In this document: in pieces, positions 40,502-49,422 of the stretch
Position numbering within the stretch: position 1 is the first letter of the stretch
How the letters are laid out: the number at the start of each line of letters is the position of its first letter
From: Caldicoprobacter guelmensis
GTDB taxonomy: Bacteria > Bacillota > Clostridia > Caldicoprobacterales > Caldicoprobacteraceae
Assembly: GCF_016908415.1 (NCBI RefSeq)
Contig: NZ_JAFBDW010000001.1
Location: 124,001 to 188,000, forward strand
Direction of reading: 5' to 3'
Length of the DNA stretch: 64,000 nt
Position numbers and translations under genes: made by a program
The notes under the pieces: model-generated
The model's database searches: none
Told to the model about the DNA's origin: nothing
What the model saw: only the letters and a program-made list of their open reading frames with translations

Positions 40502-41650
40502 ATGAGAAGGGACAAGTTGCTTATGACTCCAGGGCCTACCATGATTCCCCATAGGGTCAGAGAGACCATGGCAAGGCAGATCATCCACCACCGAACCAAG
40601 GAGTTTGAACACTACTTTGTCAAGATGAACGAAAACCTCAAGAAGGTCTTTCAGACTCACAACCTGGTACTGACGTTGGTATCGTCTGGAACCGGTGGCA
40701 TGGAAGCAGCGGTAGCCAATGCGTTTTCTCCTGGGGATAAGGTGTTGGTGGTCAGCACAGGGGTGTTTGGGGATCGGTTTGTCAAGATAACCACTCGCTT
40801 TGGGTTAGACGTAAAAGTCATAAGCGTTCCATGGGGACATGGCATTGACCCGGAAGAGGTAAAGAGATTTTTGGATAGTCCGGAAGGCGATGGGGTAAAA
40901 GGAGTCTTTGTAACACATAACGAGACTTCTACTGGCGTGGCAAATGATATAAAGGGCATTGGAGAAGTGCTCAAGGGCCGCGATTGCCTGTATATCGTGG
41001 ACGCCATAAGCTCCCTGGGTGGGATGGAGGTCAAGACCGACGAGTGGGGTATTGACATAGTGGTTGCTGGTTCACAAAAAGCGCTGATGTTGCCTCCTGG
41101 ATTGGCGTTTGTGAGCGTGAGCGAAAAAGCCTGGAGTGCCATTGAAAAATCAAAGCTGCCTAAGTTTTATTTTGACTTCCTTGCTTACAGAAAATCGCTG
41201 AACGATAATACCACGCCTTATACCACAGCCGTCACTCTTGTGATAGCGGCCAGCGAATCGCTGGATATGATCCTTGAAGAAGGGCTGGAGAACATCTTTG
41301 CACGGCACAAAAACTTGGCTCAAGCATGCAGGGCTGCGGTTAAGGCTTTGGGTTTGGAGCTCTTTGCGGATGAGAGGTATGCCTCCGACCTTATCACATC
41401 CATTAAAGCCCCCGAGGGAATAGACATAGACCAGGTGCGCAAGACCATGAACCTGCAGTATGACATAATGGTAACGGGTGGGCAGCAACACCTTAAAGGG
41501 AAGATCATGCGTATTGGCCATATGGGCTATGTGGATGGATTTGACCTTTTGAAAACAATTACGGCTCTGGAATTATCCTTAGTCAAGGCGGGTTACAAGA
41601 TGGAGCTTGGAGCGGGTGTGACAGCCGCTCTTAAGACGCTAAAGATGTGA
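40502..41650 (+). CDS. Class V aminotransferase (alanine-glyoxylate/serine-pyruvate type), likely serine pathway
   Basis: PLP enzyme of 382 residues, in the AGT / small subunit of soluble hydrogenase family. The N terminus MTPGPTMIPHRV and the PLP-lysine block GSQKALMLPPGLAFVSVS are diagnostic. It is not a classical SerC by motif. It sits between a serine-specific T-box and serA, 13 bp upstream of the latter, so it probably performs the phosphoserine (or serine) transamination step for this organism. ATG 40502 follows GAGGAGG. Confidence 0.85.
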   Translation: MRRDKLLMTPGPTMIPHRVRETMARQIIHHRTKEFEHYFVKMNENLKKVFQTHNLVLTLVSSGTGGMEAAVANAFSPGDKVLVVSTGVFGDRFVKITTRFGLDVKVISVPWGHGIDPEEVKRFLDSPEGDGVKGVFVTHNETSTGVANDIKGIGEVLKGRDCLYIVDAISSLGGMEVKTDEWGIDIVVAGSQKALMLPPGLAFVSVSEKAWSAIEKSKLPKFYFDFLAYRKSLNDNTTPYTTAVTLVIAASESLDMILEEGLENIFARHKNLAQACRAAVKALGLELFADERYASDLITSIKAPEGIDIDQVRKTMNLQYDIMVTGGQQHLKGKIMRIGHMGYVDGFDLLKTITALELSLVKAGYKMELGAGVTAALKTLKM

Positions 41651-41663
41651 GGTGATGAGTGCG

Positions 41664-43259
41664 ATGAAGATATTGGTTACAGAGAAGATAGCCAAGTGCG
41701 GCATAGAGCTGCTGCGCAAGGATTTTGAGGTTGACGAGCGCACAGACCTTACCCCGCAGGCACTGCTTGAATGCATAGGGGAGTATGATGCCCTTATTGT
41801 CAGGAGCGCTACAAAGGTGAACGCTGAAGTCATAGAAAGGGGGGTTAACCTAAAGGTAATAGGCCGTGCTGGTACCGGGGTGGACAACATCGATGTTGAA
41901 ACGGCTACCAGAAAGGGAATTATAGTGGTAAACACTCCCGAGAGCAACAACATATCCACTGCTGAACACACCATCGCTTTGATGCTGGCTTTGGCACGGA
42001 ATATACCGCAAGCGTATACCGCTTTAAAGAGCGGCAAGTGGATTCGCAGCAAGTTTAAAGGCGTTGAGCTTTATAACAAGACGGTGGTGATCCTGGGGCT
42101 TGGTAGAATAGGTTCCAATGTGGCAACAAGGCTCAAAGCCCTGGGCATGAACGTCATGGGGTATGACCCCTATATAACTGATGAAAGGTTTGAAAAGTTA
42201 GGCGTTAAGCGGTTGAGCTCCATCGAAGAGGTCATGAAAGTGGCCGATTTTATAACCATACACCTTCCCAAGACCGATGAGACGGTGGGCATAATCGGCG
42301 AGAAGGAGCTCGCGATGGCAAAGCCTAACTTGAGAATCATAAACTGTGCCCGCGGAGGGCTGGTGGACGAGGAGGCCCTATATAACGCATTGAAGAGCGG
42401 CAGGATTGCCGGCGCAGCCATTGACGTGTTTGAAAAGGAGCCCAAAGAGATGCCAGGCGGCGTCGAGTTTTCTCATAAGCTGCTGGAGCTTGAAAACGTG
42501 ATATATACGCCCCACTTGGGAGCTTCCACCGAAGAAGCTCAGGAAAACGTTGGGCTGGAGATCGCTAAACAGGTATCCGAAGCCCTAAAAGGGAATATAG
42601 TCAATGCCGTGAACTTGCAGGGGCTCCATGTGCGAAATATACATGCCCTGTCGCCTTTCCTCAAGCTTGCTGAAATTATGGGCAGGCTGTACTATCGGGC
42701 GGAAAAGCTCCCTGTACAAAAGGTTGAGGTCATATACAGCGGCGATATAGCCAAACAGGAGACTAAGATAATCACCCTTTCGTATCTATCGGGCCTGCTT
42801 GAGCCCATTATAGAGGAGCGAGTCAACTTTGTAAATGTGGAAATGCTCATAAAGGACAGGGGCATCGAAGTGATCGAGAGCATCAGTAGTGAGGTGGAGC
42901 ATTATACCAACTTGATCACAGTCAAGGTCACCAACAACAAGAAAGAAGTAACTTTTGCGGGAACCGTGTTTGGTAAGGATGAAATAAGGATAGTCAATTT
43001 TGGAGGATACGAAGTGGACTTTGAACCCACCCCGTATATGTTGATCATACAGAACTATGACAGGCCTGGTGTCATAGGCAAGATCGGTACCATCCTTGGG
43101 AATGAAAACGTCAACATTGAGACCATGAGGGTCAGTCAAAACCGCAAAGAAGGTAAGGCTTTGATGGTGCTCAACGTTGACCAAGAAGTCTCTCCTCAAG
43201 CTTTGAAGCAAATTGAGATGCTGGATAATGTTTTGAGGGTAAGCTTTATAAAGCTGTGA
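41664..43259 (+). CDS. serA: D-3-phosphoglycerate dehydrogenase
   Basis: First enzyme of serine synthesis; oxidises 3-phosphoglycerate with NAD+. The 531-residue long form has the substrate/NAD domain (GRAGTGVDNIDVETAT, the Rossmann VILGLGRIGSNVATRLKALG, NCARGGLVDEEAL, and the catalytic His in TPHLGAST), an intervening ASB domain and a C-terminal ACT domain (PYMLIIQNYDRPGVIGKIGTIL) that often mediates serine feedback. ATG 41664 follows AGGTGA by 8 nt; GTG 41652 and ATG 41655 are less likely. A terminator follows. No serB is present. Confidence 0.96.
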   Translation: MKILVTEKIAKCGIELLRKDFEVDERTDLTPQALLECIGEYDALIVRSATKVNAEVIERGVNLKVIGRAGTGVDNIDVETATRKGIIVVNTPESNNISTAEHTIALMLALARNIPQAYTALKSGKWIRSKFKGVELYNKTVVILGLGRIGSNVATRLKALGMNVMGYDPYITDERFEKLGVKRLSSIEEVMKVADFITIHLPKTDETVGIIGEKELAMAKPNLRIINCARGGLVDEEALYNALKSGRIAGAAIDVFEKEPKEMPGGVEFSHKLLELENVIYTPHLGASTEEAQENVGLEIAKQVSEALKGNIVNAVNLQGLHVRNIHALSPFLKLAEIMGRLYYRAEKLPVQKVEVIYSGDIAKQETKIITLSYLSGLLEPIIEERVNFVNVEMLIKDRGIEVIESISSEVEHYTNLITVKVTNNKKEVTFAGTVFGKDEIRIVNFGGYEVDFEPTPYMLIIQNYDRPGVIGKIGTILGNENVNIETMRVSQNRKEGKALMVLNVDQEVSPQALKQIEMLDNVLRVSFIKL

Positions 43260-43295
43260 TTTAACCGAATGGAAAAACTAAAGAATAGCTATGAT

Positions 43296-43324
43296 AGCTG
43301 GCTTAACGCCGGCTTTGTTTTTTG
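43296..43324 (+). terminator. Terminator of the serine operon
   Basis: AGCTGGC (43296-43302) pairs with GCCGGCT (43308-43314), one G-U, with a 5-nt loop and TTGTTTTTTTG. Confidence 0.8.
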
Positions 43325-43432
43325 TCAAAAATTACAATTATTGTCCATGTCATCTTTTTTTGAACATTGAGGGATAATAAGAACGTAAACAGATGAAAAA
43401 GTGGGGTTGATGCCATTGGGGATGCTTGGGGA

Positions 43433-43978
43433 ATGCTGCAGGGAATGAAAAGGGGATGGATTTTGGGATTGCCTGTCATATCGGCAAGGTCAGGTAAAAG
43501 GATGGGTGTGGTAGTAGATATAATATTTAAGCACGGCCATCAAAAAATAAGGGGGTTGGTTGTGTCAACTGAGGGACTTTTTGAAAAAAGGAAGCACATC
43601 CCTCTGGAAAAGATAAGGGCCATAGGCAGGCACGCAGTTATTGCGGAGGAACCGTTGTGGGATAGCAAGCAATCCTCCTCTTTGATTATTGAAGGAAATG
43701 AAGAATATGGGAGAAAGATTCTGGGGCGCCAGCTTTTAACAGGAAATGGGCAGGAGTTGGGAACTATAAGCGATATAATTCTTGATCCCAACGATGGCAA
43801 AATAGAGGGATTTGAAATTTCTAGGGGTTTTATCGATGACCTCTTGGAAGGGCGATATATCCTTCCGTATGACGCATCCAACAGCGTGATGGAAAATGCG
43901 GTGATTGTTTCTATGGAACAGATCCAGCACATAAAGGCTTATAATAAGGGTATTAAGAGTTTGCTGGACATCCAATAA
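43433..43978 (+). CDS. PRC-barrel domain protein
   Basis: A 181-residue cytoplasmic protein with two PRC-barrel repeats: about 10-70 (GLPVISARSGKRMGVVVDIIF, KIRGLVVSTEGLF) and about 90-165 (GRQLLTGNGQELGTISDIILDP, KIEGFEISRGFIDDLL). Related proteins (YlmC/YrrD type) are common in sporulating Firmicutes, but functions are unclear. ATG 43433 follows GGGGA; the start is not certain, as ATG 43445 is close by. It is followed 27 bp later by a YtxH-like gene. Confidence 0.78.
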   Translation: MLQGMKRGWILGLPVISARSGKRMGVVVDIIFKHGHQKIRGLVVSTEGLFEKRKHIPLEKIRAIGRHAVIAEEPLWDSKQSSSLIIEGNEEYGRKILGRQLLTGNGQELGTISDIILDPNDGKIEGFEISRGFIDDLLEGRYILPYDASNSVMENAVIVSMEQIQHIKAYNKGIKSLLDIQ

Positions 43979-44005
43979 AACTTTAAGGAAGGGAGTGGAA
44001 CAGCA

Positions 44006-44188
44006 GTGAACAAGTATTTAAGGGGTTTTATAGCTGGGAGCATGGTAGGCATTGCTGCAAGCATGCTCTTTATGCCAGGCAAAGATAATGAGATGAAACG
44101 GAAATTTTGGGGCAGCAGCAAGAATATTATGGACAATGCTTCTCAGATCATGGCCAACATGTTGTCAGAAATGAAGGAAAGGAAATAA
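44006..44188 (+). CDS. YtxH-like small membrane protein
   Basis: A 60-residue protein with one N-terminal helix (about 6-24, LRGFIAGSMVGIAASMLFMPG), then a charged, probably helical, tail (MKRKFWGSSKNIMDNASQIMANML). This layout resembles YtxH/gas-vesicle-like small proteins. GTG 44006 follows AAGGAAGGGAG. It is likely cotranscribed with the PRC-barrel gene, and a terminator closes the unit. Confidence 0.65.
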   Translation: MNKYLRGFIAGSMVGIAASMLFMPGKDNEMKRKFWGSSKNIMDNASQIMANMLSEMKERK

Positions 44189-44190
44189 GC

Positions 44191-44218
44191 CATAGGCCCG
44201 GAAACGGGCCTATTTTAA
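44191..44218 (+). terminator. Rho-independent terminator
   Basis: ATAGGCCCG (44191-44199) is perfectly complementary to CGGGCCTAT (44204-44212) with a GAAA tetraloop, then TTTAATAT. Confidence 0.85.
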
Positions 44219-44239
44219 TATGAAAATGGAGGCGGGCAT

Positions 44240-45286
44240 GTGAAGACACACAGAAGGCATATCGTGGTTGGCCTGGTATTGCTGGTCCTTTTCATTTTGA
44301 TGGTTATTGTGGTCCGACATTGGGGTAAATTGCTCAGCGTATTCCGCGTGGTATTTTTTGCAATGATGATTTCATATATTTTGTTGCCGGCAAGCGAGTG
44401 GCTGGAAAGATTTATGCCGCGGCATGTTGCAATAATAGTGCTGTTTAGCAGCTTGCTGCTGATGTTGGGTGCCATTGCATTCCTGATAATACCGCCTTTT
44501 GTAAGACAAGTTGTTTCTCTTAGTGAATATATTCCAGAATATGCTCATCGGTTAAAGCAGCTGGTGGCTGAAATCCAATTACGCCTCAAAAGGATGGGAC
44601 TTCCCTATAGCGTACAACAGGCCTTAGAAGAGACCATAGAAGATATACAGAGGCGGCTTATCGGGGTCACGAGGGATACCATAGAAGGTTTTATGAATGG
44701 CGCATCGGGCATATCCGAGCTGTTGATGATACCGGTGCTGAGCTTTTATTTCCTAAAGGACAGGAAATACTTCAAAAAGCTCATGGTCAACGTCATCCCT
44801 AGCAGATACAGAAAAGGTGTGACGCGTACCTTTTCAGAGGTCCACTACATACTCAACCGTTTTATAAGAAGCCAGGTCATCATATCGCTGGTAATAGGGG
44901 TATTTACCACGCTGGGTTTTTTGGTCCTAAGAATCCCGTATGCTTTAACCCTGGGAATCGTGGCCGGTATATTTGAGATAATACCGTATTTTGGGCCTTG
45001 GTTGGGTGCGGTGCCGGCTGTCGTCATTACTGCGCTTAACGCCCCTTCAAAAATTGTGTGGGCTATAGCGGTGATGATAGCGGTACAGCAACTGGAAGGC
45101 AGCTTTATCACGCCCAAAATCATGGGGGACCATGTAGGCCTCCACCCAGTTTATATAATACTATCTTTATGGATTGGCGGAATATTCTATGGAATAATGG
45201 GCATGCTTCTTGCTGTACCAGTGGTGCTCATAATACGGGTTATAATAAAAAACGTATATCTGAGCATAGTGACCATATCCCATTAA
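44240..45286 (+). CDS. AI-2E family transporter (PerM-like permease)
   Basis: A 348-residue polytopic membrane protein. Hydrophobic segments lie at about 8-28, 32-50, 60-85, 150-172, 205-232, 233-262, 268-290 and 300-340. The motifs PVLSFYFLKD, NRFIRSQVIISLVIGVFTTLGFL, EIIPYFGPWLGAVPAVVITAL and LEGSFITPKIMGDHVGLHP define the family. Substrates differ among members (AI-2 export, Na+/H+ antiport), so none is assigned. GTG 44240 follows GGAGGCG. alaS follows with its own promoter. Confidence 0.88.
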   Translation: MKTHRRHIVVGLVLLVLFILMVIVVRHWGKLLSVFRVVFFAMMISYILLPASEWLERFMPRHVAIIVLFSSLLLMLGAIAFLIIPPFVRQVVSLSEYIPEYAHRLKQLVAEIQLRLKRMGLPYSVQQALEETIEDIQRRLIGVTRDTIEGFMNGASGISELLMIPVLSFYFLKDRKYFKKLMVNVIPSRYRKGVTRTFSEVHYILNRFIRSQVIISLVIGVFTTLGFLVLRIPYALTLGIVAGIFEIIPYFGPWLGAVPAVVITALNAPSKIVWAIAVMIAVQQLEGSFITPKIMGDHVGLHPVYIILSLWIGGIFYGIMGMLLAVPVVLIIRVIIKNVYLSIVTISH

Positions 45287-45294
45287 AACAGGAT

Positions 45295-45323
45295 TTGACA
45301 AAACATCTAGGGTTCTATATAAT
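45295..45323 (+). promoter_or_regulatory. Sigma-A promoter of alaS
   Basis: Consensus TTGACA (45295-45300), a 17-nt spacer and TATAAT (45318-45323). About 110 nt of leader separates it from the alaS start; no T-box motif is visible there. Confidence 0.88.
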
Positions 45324-45438
45324 CATGAGTAAATAGCAGGAGGGGGCAGAATTTGCCTTTTTAAGCTTTTTTTATTAAGCAGAGAACATGTGCACACGTC
45401 CGACTCTATTTAATTGTTTTATGAGGAGGAATACATAT

Positions 45439-48084
45439 ATGGAGAAGTTGGGCCTTAACGAGATCAGGACGAGATTTTTGGAGTTTTTCAGGGGGAAAGA
45501 CCACCTCATATTGCCGAGTTTTTCGTTGATTCCCCAGAAGGATAAAAGCCTTTTGCTCATAAATGCAGGTATGGCTCCTCTTAAGCCATATTTTACCGGG
45601 CAGGAGAAGCCTCCTAAAAAGAGGATTGCGACATGCCAGAAGTGCATACGCACCCCCGATATAGAAAGGGTTGGCAAGACTGCCAGGCACGCCACTTTTT
45701 TTGAGATGCTGGGCAATTTCTCATTTGGCGATTATTTCAAAAAAGAGGCCATTGAGTGGGCATGGGAATTTGTCACACAGGACCTCAAACTGCCGGAGGA
45801 TAGGCTTTGGGCCAGCATATATGAGCAGGACGACGAGGCATTTGAAATCTGGCACAGGGTCGTTGGGCTTCCCGAGCATAAAATCGTTAGGATGGGTAAG
45901 GAAGACAACTTCTGGGAGATAGGTACAGGGCCGTGTGGTCCCTGCTCTGAGATATACTTTGACAGAGGACCCGATAAAGGGTGTGGCAAGCCTGATTGCA
46001 GGCCTGGATGTGATTGTGACCGGTTTGTGGAGTTTTGGAATCTGGTGTTTACCCAGTTCAACAAAGACGAAGAGGGAAATTATCATCCTCTTCCGCATCC
46101 CAACATAGACACCGGCATGGGGCTTGAAAGGATTGCCGCCATCATGCAAGGGGTGGACTCCATCTTTGAGGTCGATACCATAAGGAGCATACTTGACCAC
46201 ATAAGCCAGATTGCCGGTATTGAGTATGGTGAATCATACAAAACCGATGTGTCTTTGAGGGTTATTACTGACCACATACGCAGCACCACTTTTATGGTGG
46301 GAGATGGGATACTGCCTTCCAATGAGGGGCGTGGATATGTGCTGCGCAGGATTTTGAGGAGGGCGGCACGCCATGGGAGGCTGTTGGGAATAGAAGGGCC
46401 TTTTTTGAGCCGACTTGCAAAAACGGTCATCAGTCAATCCTGTAATGCCTATCCCGAACTTAAAGAGAGAGAGGAATATATACTGAAGGTAATAGAGATA
46501 GAGGAGGAGCGCTTCAGGGAGACCATTGACCAGGGGCTGGCATACTTGAGGGAGTACATGGATGAATTAAAGGAACAGGGTCAAAAGGTGCTGGACGGAG
46601 TGAAGGCATTTAAGCTGTATGACACCTATGGATTCCCATTAGACCTCACCAAGGAGATTTTGCAGGAAGAAGGCCTCGAAGTGGATGAGGAGGGCTTTAG
46701 GCGGGAAATGGAGGTCCAGCGCGAAAGGGCCAGGGCCGCACACCGTATAACCGACTACATGGGTATGGACAGCAACGTATACAAGCTGATCGATGCAGAG
46801 GTTTCAACCCGTTTTGTGGGTTATCATGCCCTTGAAAGTCATAGCCGTGTACTGGCCATCATAAAGGATGATACCAGGGTTCAAAGCGCTGCACAAGGCG
46901 ATGAAATAGCGGTAGTGCTGGACCAAAGCCCCTTTTATGCCGAAAGCGGTGGCCAGGTTGCCGATCAAGGCTTGTTGCTGTGGGATAATGGCAGGATGGA
47001 AATACGCGATGTAAAAAAGCTCTTTGGGAACAAGATAATACATTACGGCAGGATGATTGAGGGTACCTTAGAGCAGGGCGATGTGGTACATGCCGTGGTG
47101 GATAGGGAGGCCAGATTGGCCGCTGCCCGGAACCACACAGCCACCCATCTGCTGCATAGTGCCCTCAGAGAAGTTTTGGGCCCACATGTAGAGCAGGCCG
47201 GGTCTCTGGTGACGCCTCAGAGATTGCGCTTTGACTTTTCGCATTTTTCTGCCCTGTCCAGTGAGGAAATACTTAAGGTGGAAAGGCTGGTCAACCAGAA
47301 GATTATGGAGGCAATTCCTGTAGAGGTTTTTGAAACCACATTTGATGAGGCTAAAGAGATGAGGGCCATAGCGTTGTTTGGAGAAAAATACGGCGATAGG
47401 GTGCGTGTGGTCAAAATTGGGGATTTCAGCATAGAGCTGTGCGGGGGCACACACCTTACCAATACCGGGCAGGCGGGAATGTTCAAGATAGTCAGCGAAT
47501 CTGGGGTTGCAGCAGGTGTAAGAAGGGTTGAAGCCATAACTGGATTTGAGGTGTACAACCATATTTTGAACCAAGATCGGCTTATAGGATATGTTTGTAG
47601 GGAACTTAAGACCAATCCCTTTGACCTTGAAGGAAGAGTCCAGGGATTGATTGCACAAATAAAAGAGCAGGAGAGGGAGATTGCGAATTTACGTGCAAAA
47701 CTGGCATCAAGCCTTGTGGATTCGCTGATTGAAGCCGGTCAGGAGATAGGCGGAATAAAATGCATTGCCGCCAACGTAGAAGGCCAGGACATTGAAGGTT
47801 TACGCCACATGATGGATGTTATGAAGGATAAAATGAGAGTGGGAGTTGTGGTGCTGGCTACCGCAAGCGACGGAAAAGTGCACTTTGTTGCTGGTGCGAC
47901 CAAGGATGCTGTGGCCAAAGGGGTACATGTAGGCAATTTGCTGCGCGAAGTGGCTAAAATAACAGGTGGGGGAGGTGGTGGGCGCCCTGACATGGCCCAG
48001 GCCGGGGGTAAGGATGCCAGCAAGCTTCAAGAGGCTTTGAGCCAGGTGTGTGTTTTGCTTGCTAAGCAGCTGGGTATAAAATGA
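45439..48084 (+). CDS. alaS: Alanyl-tRNA synthetase
   Basis: Charges tRNA-Ala. The 881-residue enzyme has the class II catalytic core (GLNEIRTRFLEFFRGKDH, FFEMLGNFSFGDYFK, NIDTGMGLERIAAIMQG), the editing domain with zinc-site HxxxH (NHTATHLLHSAL) and CGGTHL motifs, and a C-Ala domain with Gly-rich GGGGGGRPDMAQAGGKD. The frame is open back to 45388, but ATG 45439 follows GAGGAGG by 8-9 nt. It starts the well-known alaS-ireB-ruvX-DUF1292 neighbourhood. It is expressed from a consensus promoter. Confidence 0.97.
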   Translation: MEKLGLNEIRTRFLEFFRGKDHLILPSFSLIPQKDKSLLLINAGMAPLKPYFTGQEKPPKKRIATCQKCIRTPDIERVGKTARHATFFEMLGNFSFGDYFKKEAIEWAWEFVTQDLKLPEDRLWASIYEQDDEAFEIWHRVVGLPEHKIVRMGKEDNFWEIGTGPCGPCSEIYFDRGPDKGCGKPDCRPGCDCDRFVEFWNLVFTQFNKDEEGNYHPLPHPNIDTGMGLERIAAIMQGVDSIFEVDTIRSILDHISQIAGIEYGESYKTDVSLRVITDHIRSTTFMVGDGILPSNEGRGYVLRRILRRAARHGRLLGIEGPFLSRLAKTVISQSCNAYPELKEREEYILKVIEIEEERFRETIDQGLAYLREYMDELKEQGQKVLDGVKAFKLYDTYGFPLDLTKEILQEEGLEVDEEGFRREMEVQRERARAAHRITDYMGMDSNVYKLIDAEVSTRFVGYHALESHSRVLAIIKDDTRVQSAAQGDEIAVVLDQSPFYAESGGQVADQGLLLWDNGRMEIRDVKKLFGNKIIHYGRMIEGTLEQGDVVHAVVDREARLAAARNHTATHLLHSALREVLGPHVEQAGSLVTPQRLRFDFSHFSALSSEEILKVERLVNQKIMEAIPVEVFETTFDEAKEMRAIALFGEKYGDRVRVVKIGDFSIELCGGTHLTNTGQAGMFKIVSESGVAAGVRRVEAITGFEVYNHILNQDRLIGYVCRELKTNPFDLEGRVQGLIAQIKEQEREIANLRAKLASSLVDSLIEAGQEIGGIKCIAANVEGQDIEGLRHMMDVMKDKMRVGVVVLATASDGKVHFVAGATKDAVAKGVHVGNLLREVAKITGGGGGGRPDMAQAGGKDASKLQEALSQVCVLLAKQLGIK

Positions 48085-48108
48085 ATAATAAAACCCTCAT
48101 TTTTATGT

Positions 48109-48137
48109 TTGAAAAAAGTTACAAAATAGAGTATGAT
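48109..48137 (+). promoter_or_regulatory. Sigma-A promoter of ireB
   Basis: TTGAAA (48109-48114), a 17-nt spacer and TATGAT (48132-48137). A short inverted repeat, ACTCT-GA-AGAGT (48140-48151), lies on the predicted start site. Confidence 0.65.
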
Positions 48138-48176
48138 AGACTCTGAAGAGTTCATTTTGAAGGCAGGTATATTTTT

Positions 48177-48443
48177 ATGAACCGCGATTCTCAGGAGACC
48201 ATGATGTTTAGGCTCAAAAAAGAGGTATCCGAGACCCCAAAGGATATCCTTCTCAGCGTTTATCAAGCGCTGGAGGAAAAAGGCTATAACCCCATAAATC
48301 AATTGGTAGGATATTTTATATCGGGCGATCCAACGTATATAACCAGCCATAAAAATGCTCGTGCTATCATAAGGAAGCTTGAGAGGGATGAGCTGCTTGA
48401 GGAGCTGCTCCGATTCTATATAGAGCACAACCGCACTCAATAG
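48177..48443 (+). CDS. ireB: IreB family regulatory phosphoprotein
   Basis: An 88-residue member of UPF0297/IreB. It has ETMMFRLKKE near the start and the family core VYQALEEKGYNPINQLVGYFISGDPTYITSHKNARAIIRKLERDELLEELLRFYIE. In Enterococcus, IreB is phosphorylated on threonine by the IreK (PASTA) kinase and affects cephalosporin resistance. Here the gene lies in the conserved alaS neighbourhood. ATG 48177 follows GAAGGCAGG. A promoter of its own is predicted upstream. Confidence 0.92.
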   Translation: MNRDSQETMMFRLKKEVSETPKDILLSVYQALEEKGYNPINQLVGYFISGDPTYITSHKNARAIIRKLERDELLEELLRFYIEHNRTQ

Positions 48444-48455
48444 AAGGCGATGGCC

Positions 48456-49403
48456 ATGCAGTACAACAGGCTGGGCAAGACGCCCATTGTGGTGTCGAAG
48501 CTGTGCTTTGGAAGCCTGACCATAGGGCCTCTGCAGAGGAATCTCCCTCTCGGCGAAGGAGTAGAGGTCATACGAAAGGCTGTGGAATTGGGGGTTAATT
48601 TCATCGACACGGCAGACCTGTACGGCACATACCCTTATATACGAGAGGTTTTGAAGTCGCACAAGGACCTTGTGGTAGCATCCAAGTCGTACGCTTATGA
48701 TGCCTATACCGCCCGTGAGACGTTGGAAAGGGCCCTTAAGGGTATAGGGCGTGACTATATAGACATATTTTTGCTTCATGAACAGGAAGGTCCTCTTACT
48801 CTAAAAGGCCATAGGCAGGCATTGGAATATTTTATAGCCAAAAAAAAGGAAGGGGTTATACGGGCAGTCGGGATATCTACCCACTATGTGGCTGCAGTGA
48901 AAGCAGCGGCTGGCATGGAAGAGATCGATGTCATACACCCTATACTCAACTTCCGTGGGGTGGGCATTGTGGATGGCACCCTTGAGGACATGACGGCCGC
49001 CATAGAGTTGGCATATAAAAACGGTAAAGGCATATATGCCATGAAGCCTTTGGGAGGAGGACACCTTATTTCTGAAATGAAGCAGGCTTTGAAGTATGTT
49101 TTGGATTTCCCGTACGTCCATTCGATTGCTATAGGCATGCAGAGGATAGAAGAGGTATGGGCTAACGTCAGCTTTTTTGAAACGAGGGAGATACCGCATA
49201 ATCTGGAGACGGTTTTGAAATCCTATAAGAGGATGCTGTTGATACAAGACTGGTGTACTGGATGCGGTAGATGCGTAGATCGCTGTCTGCAAGGCGCTTT
49301 GACCATAGGTGAGGAAGGCAAAGCACAGGTTGAACATAGAAAGTGTATACTATGTGGCTATTGTGGGAGCGTTTGCCCTGATCTGGCAATAAAAGTAATA
49401 TGA
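48456..49403 (+). CDS. Aldo/keto reductase with C-terminal dicluster ferredoxin domain
   Basis: A 315-residue fusion. Residues 1-250 form an aldo/keto reductase barrel: GVNFIDTADLYGTYPY with the catalytic Asp and Tyr, VVASKSY with the Lys, and IFLLHEQE with the His. The tail carries two [4Fe-4S] motifs, CTGCGRCVDRC and CILCGYCGSVC. Such proteins may transfer electrons between NAD(P)H and ferredoxin or reduce unknown carbonyls. ATG 48456 lies 8 nt after GAAGG. Its placement between ireB and ruvX is unusual. Confidence 0.9.
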   Translation: MQYNRLGKTPIVVSKLCFGSLTIGPLQRNLPLGEGVEVIRKAVELGVNFIDTADLYGTYPYIREVLKSHKDLVVASKSYAYDAYTARETLERALKGIGRDYIDIFLLHEQEGPLTLKGHRQALEYFIAKKKEGVIRAVGISTHYVAAVKAAAGMEEIDVIHPILNFRGVGIVDGTLEDMTAAIELAYKNGKGIYAMKPLGGGHLISEMKQALKYVLDFPYVHSIAIGMQRIEEVWANVSFFETREIPHNLETVLKSYKRMLLIQDWCTGCGRCVDRCLQGALTIGEEGKAQVEHRKCILCGYCGSVCPDLAIKVI

Positions 49404-49422
49404 TTTTTCAGGAAGGGATTAC

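Noticed and set aside
45340..45400. Attenuator or operator in the alaS leader
   Set aside because: The hairpin GGCA/TGCC has only four pairs before TTTTT, and ACATGTGCACACGT is an imperfect palindrome. No T-box sequence is present. Too weak to call.
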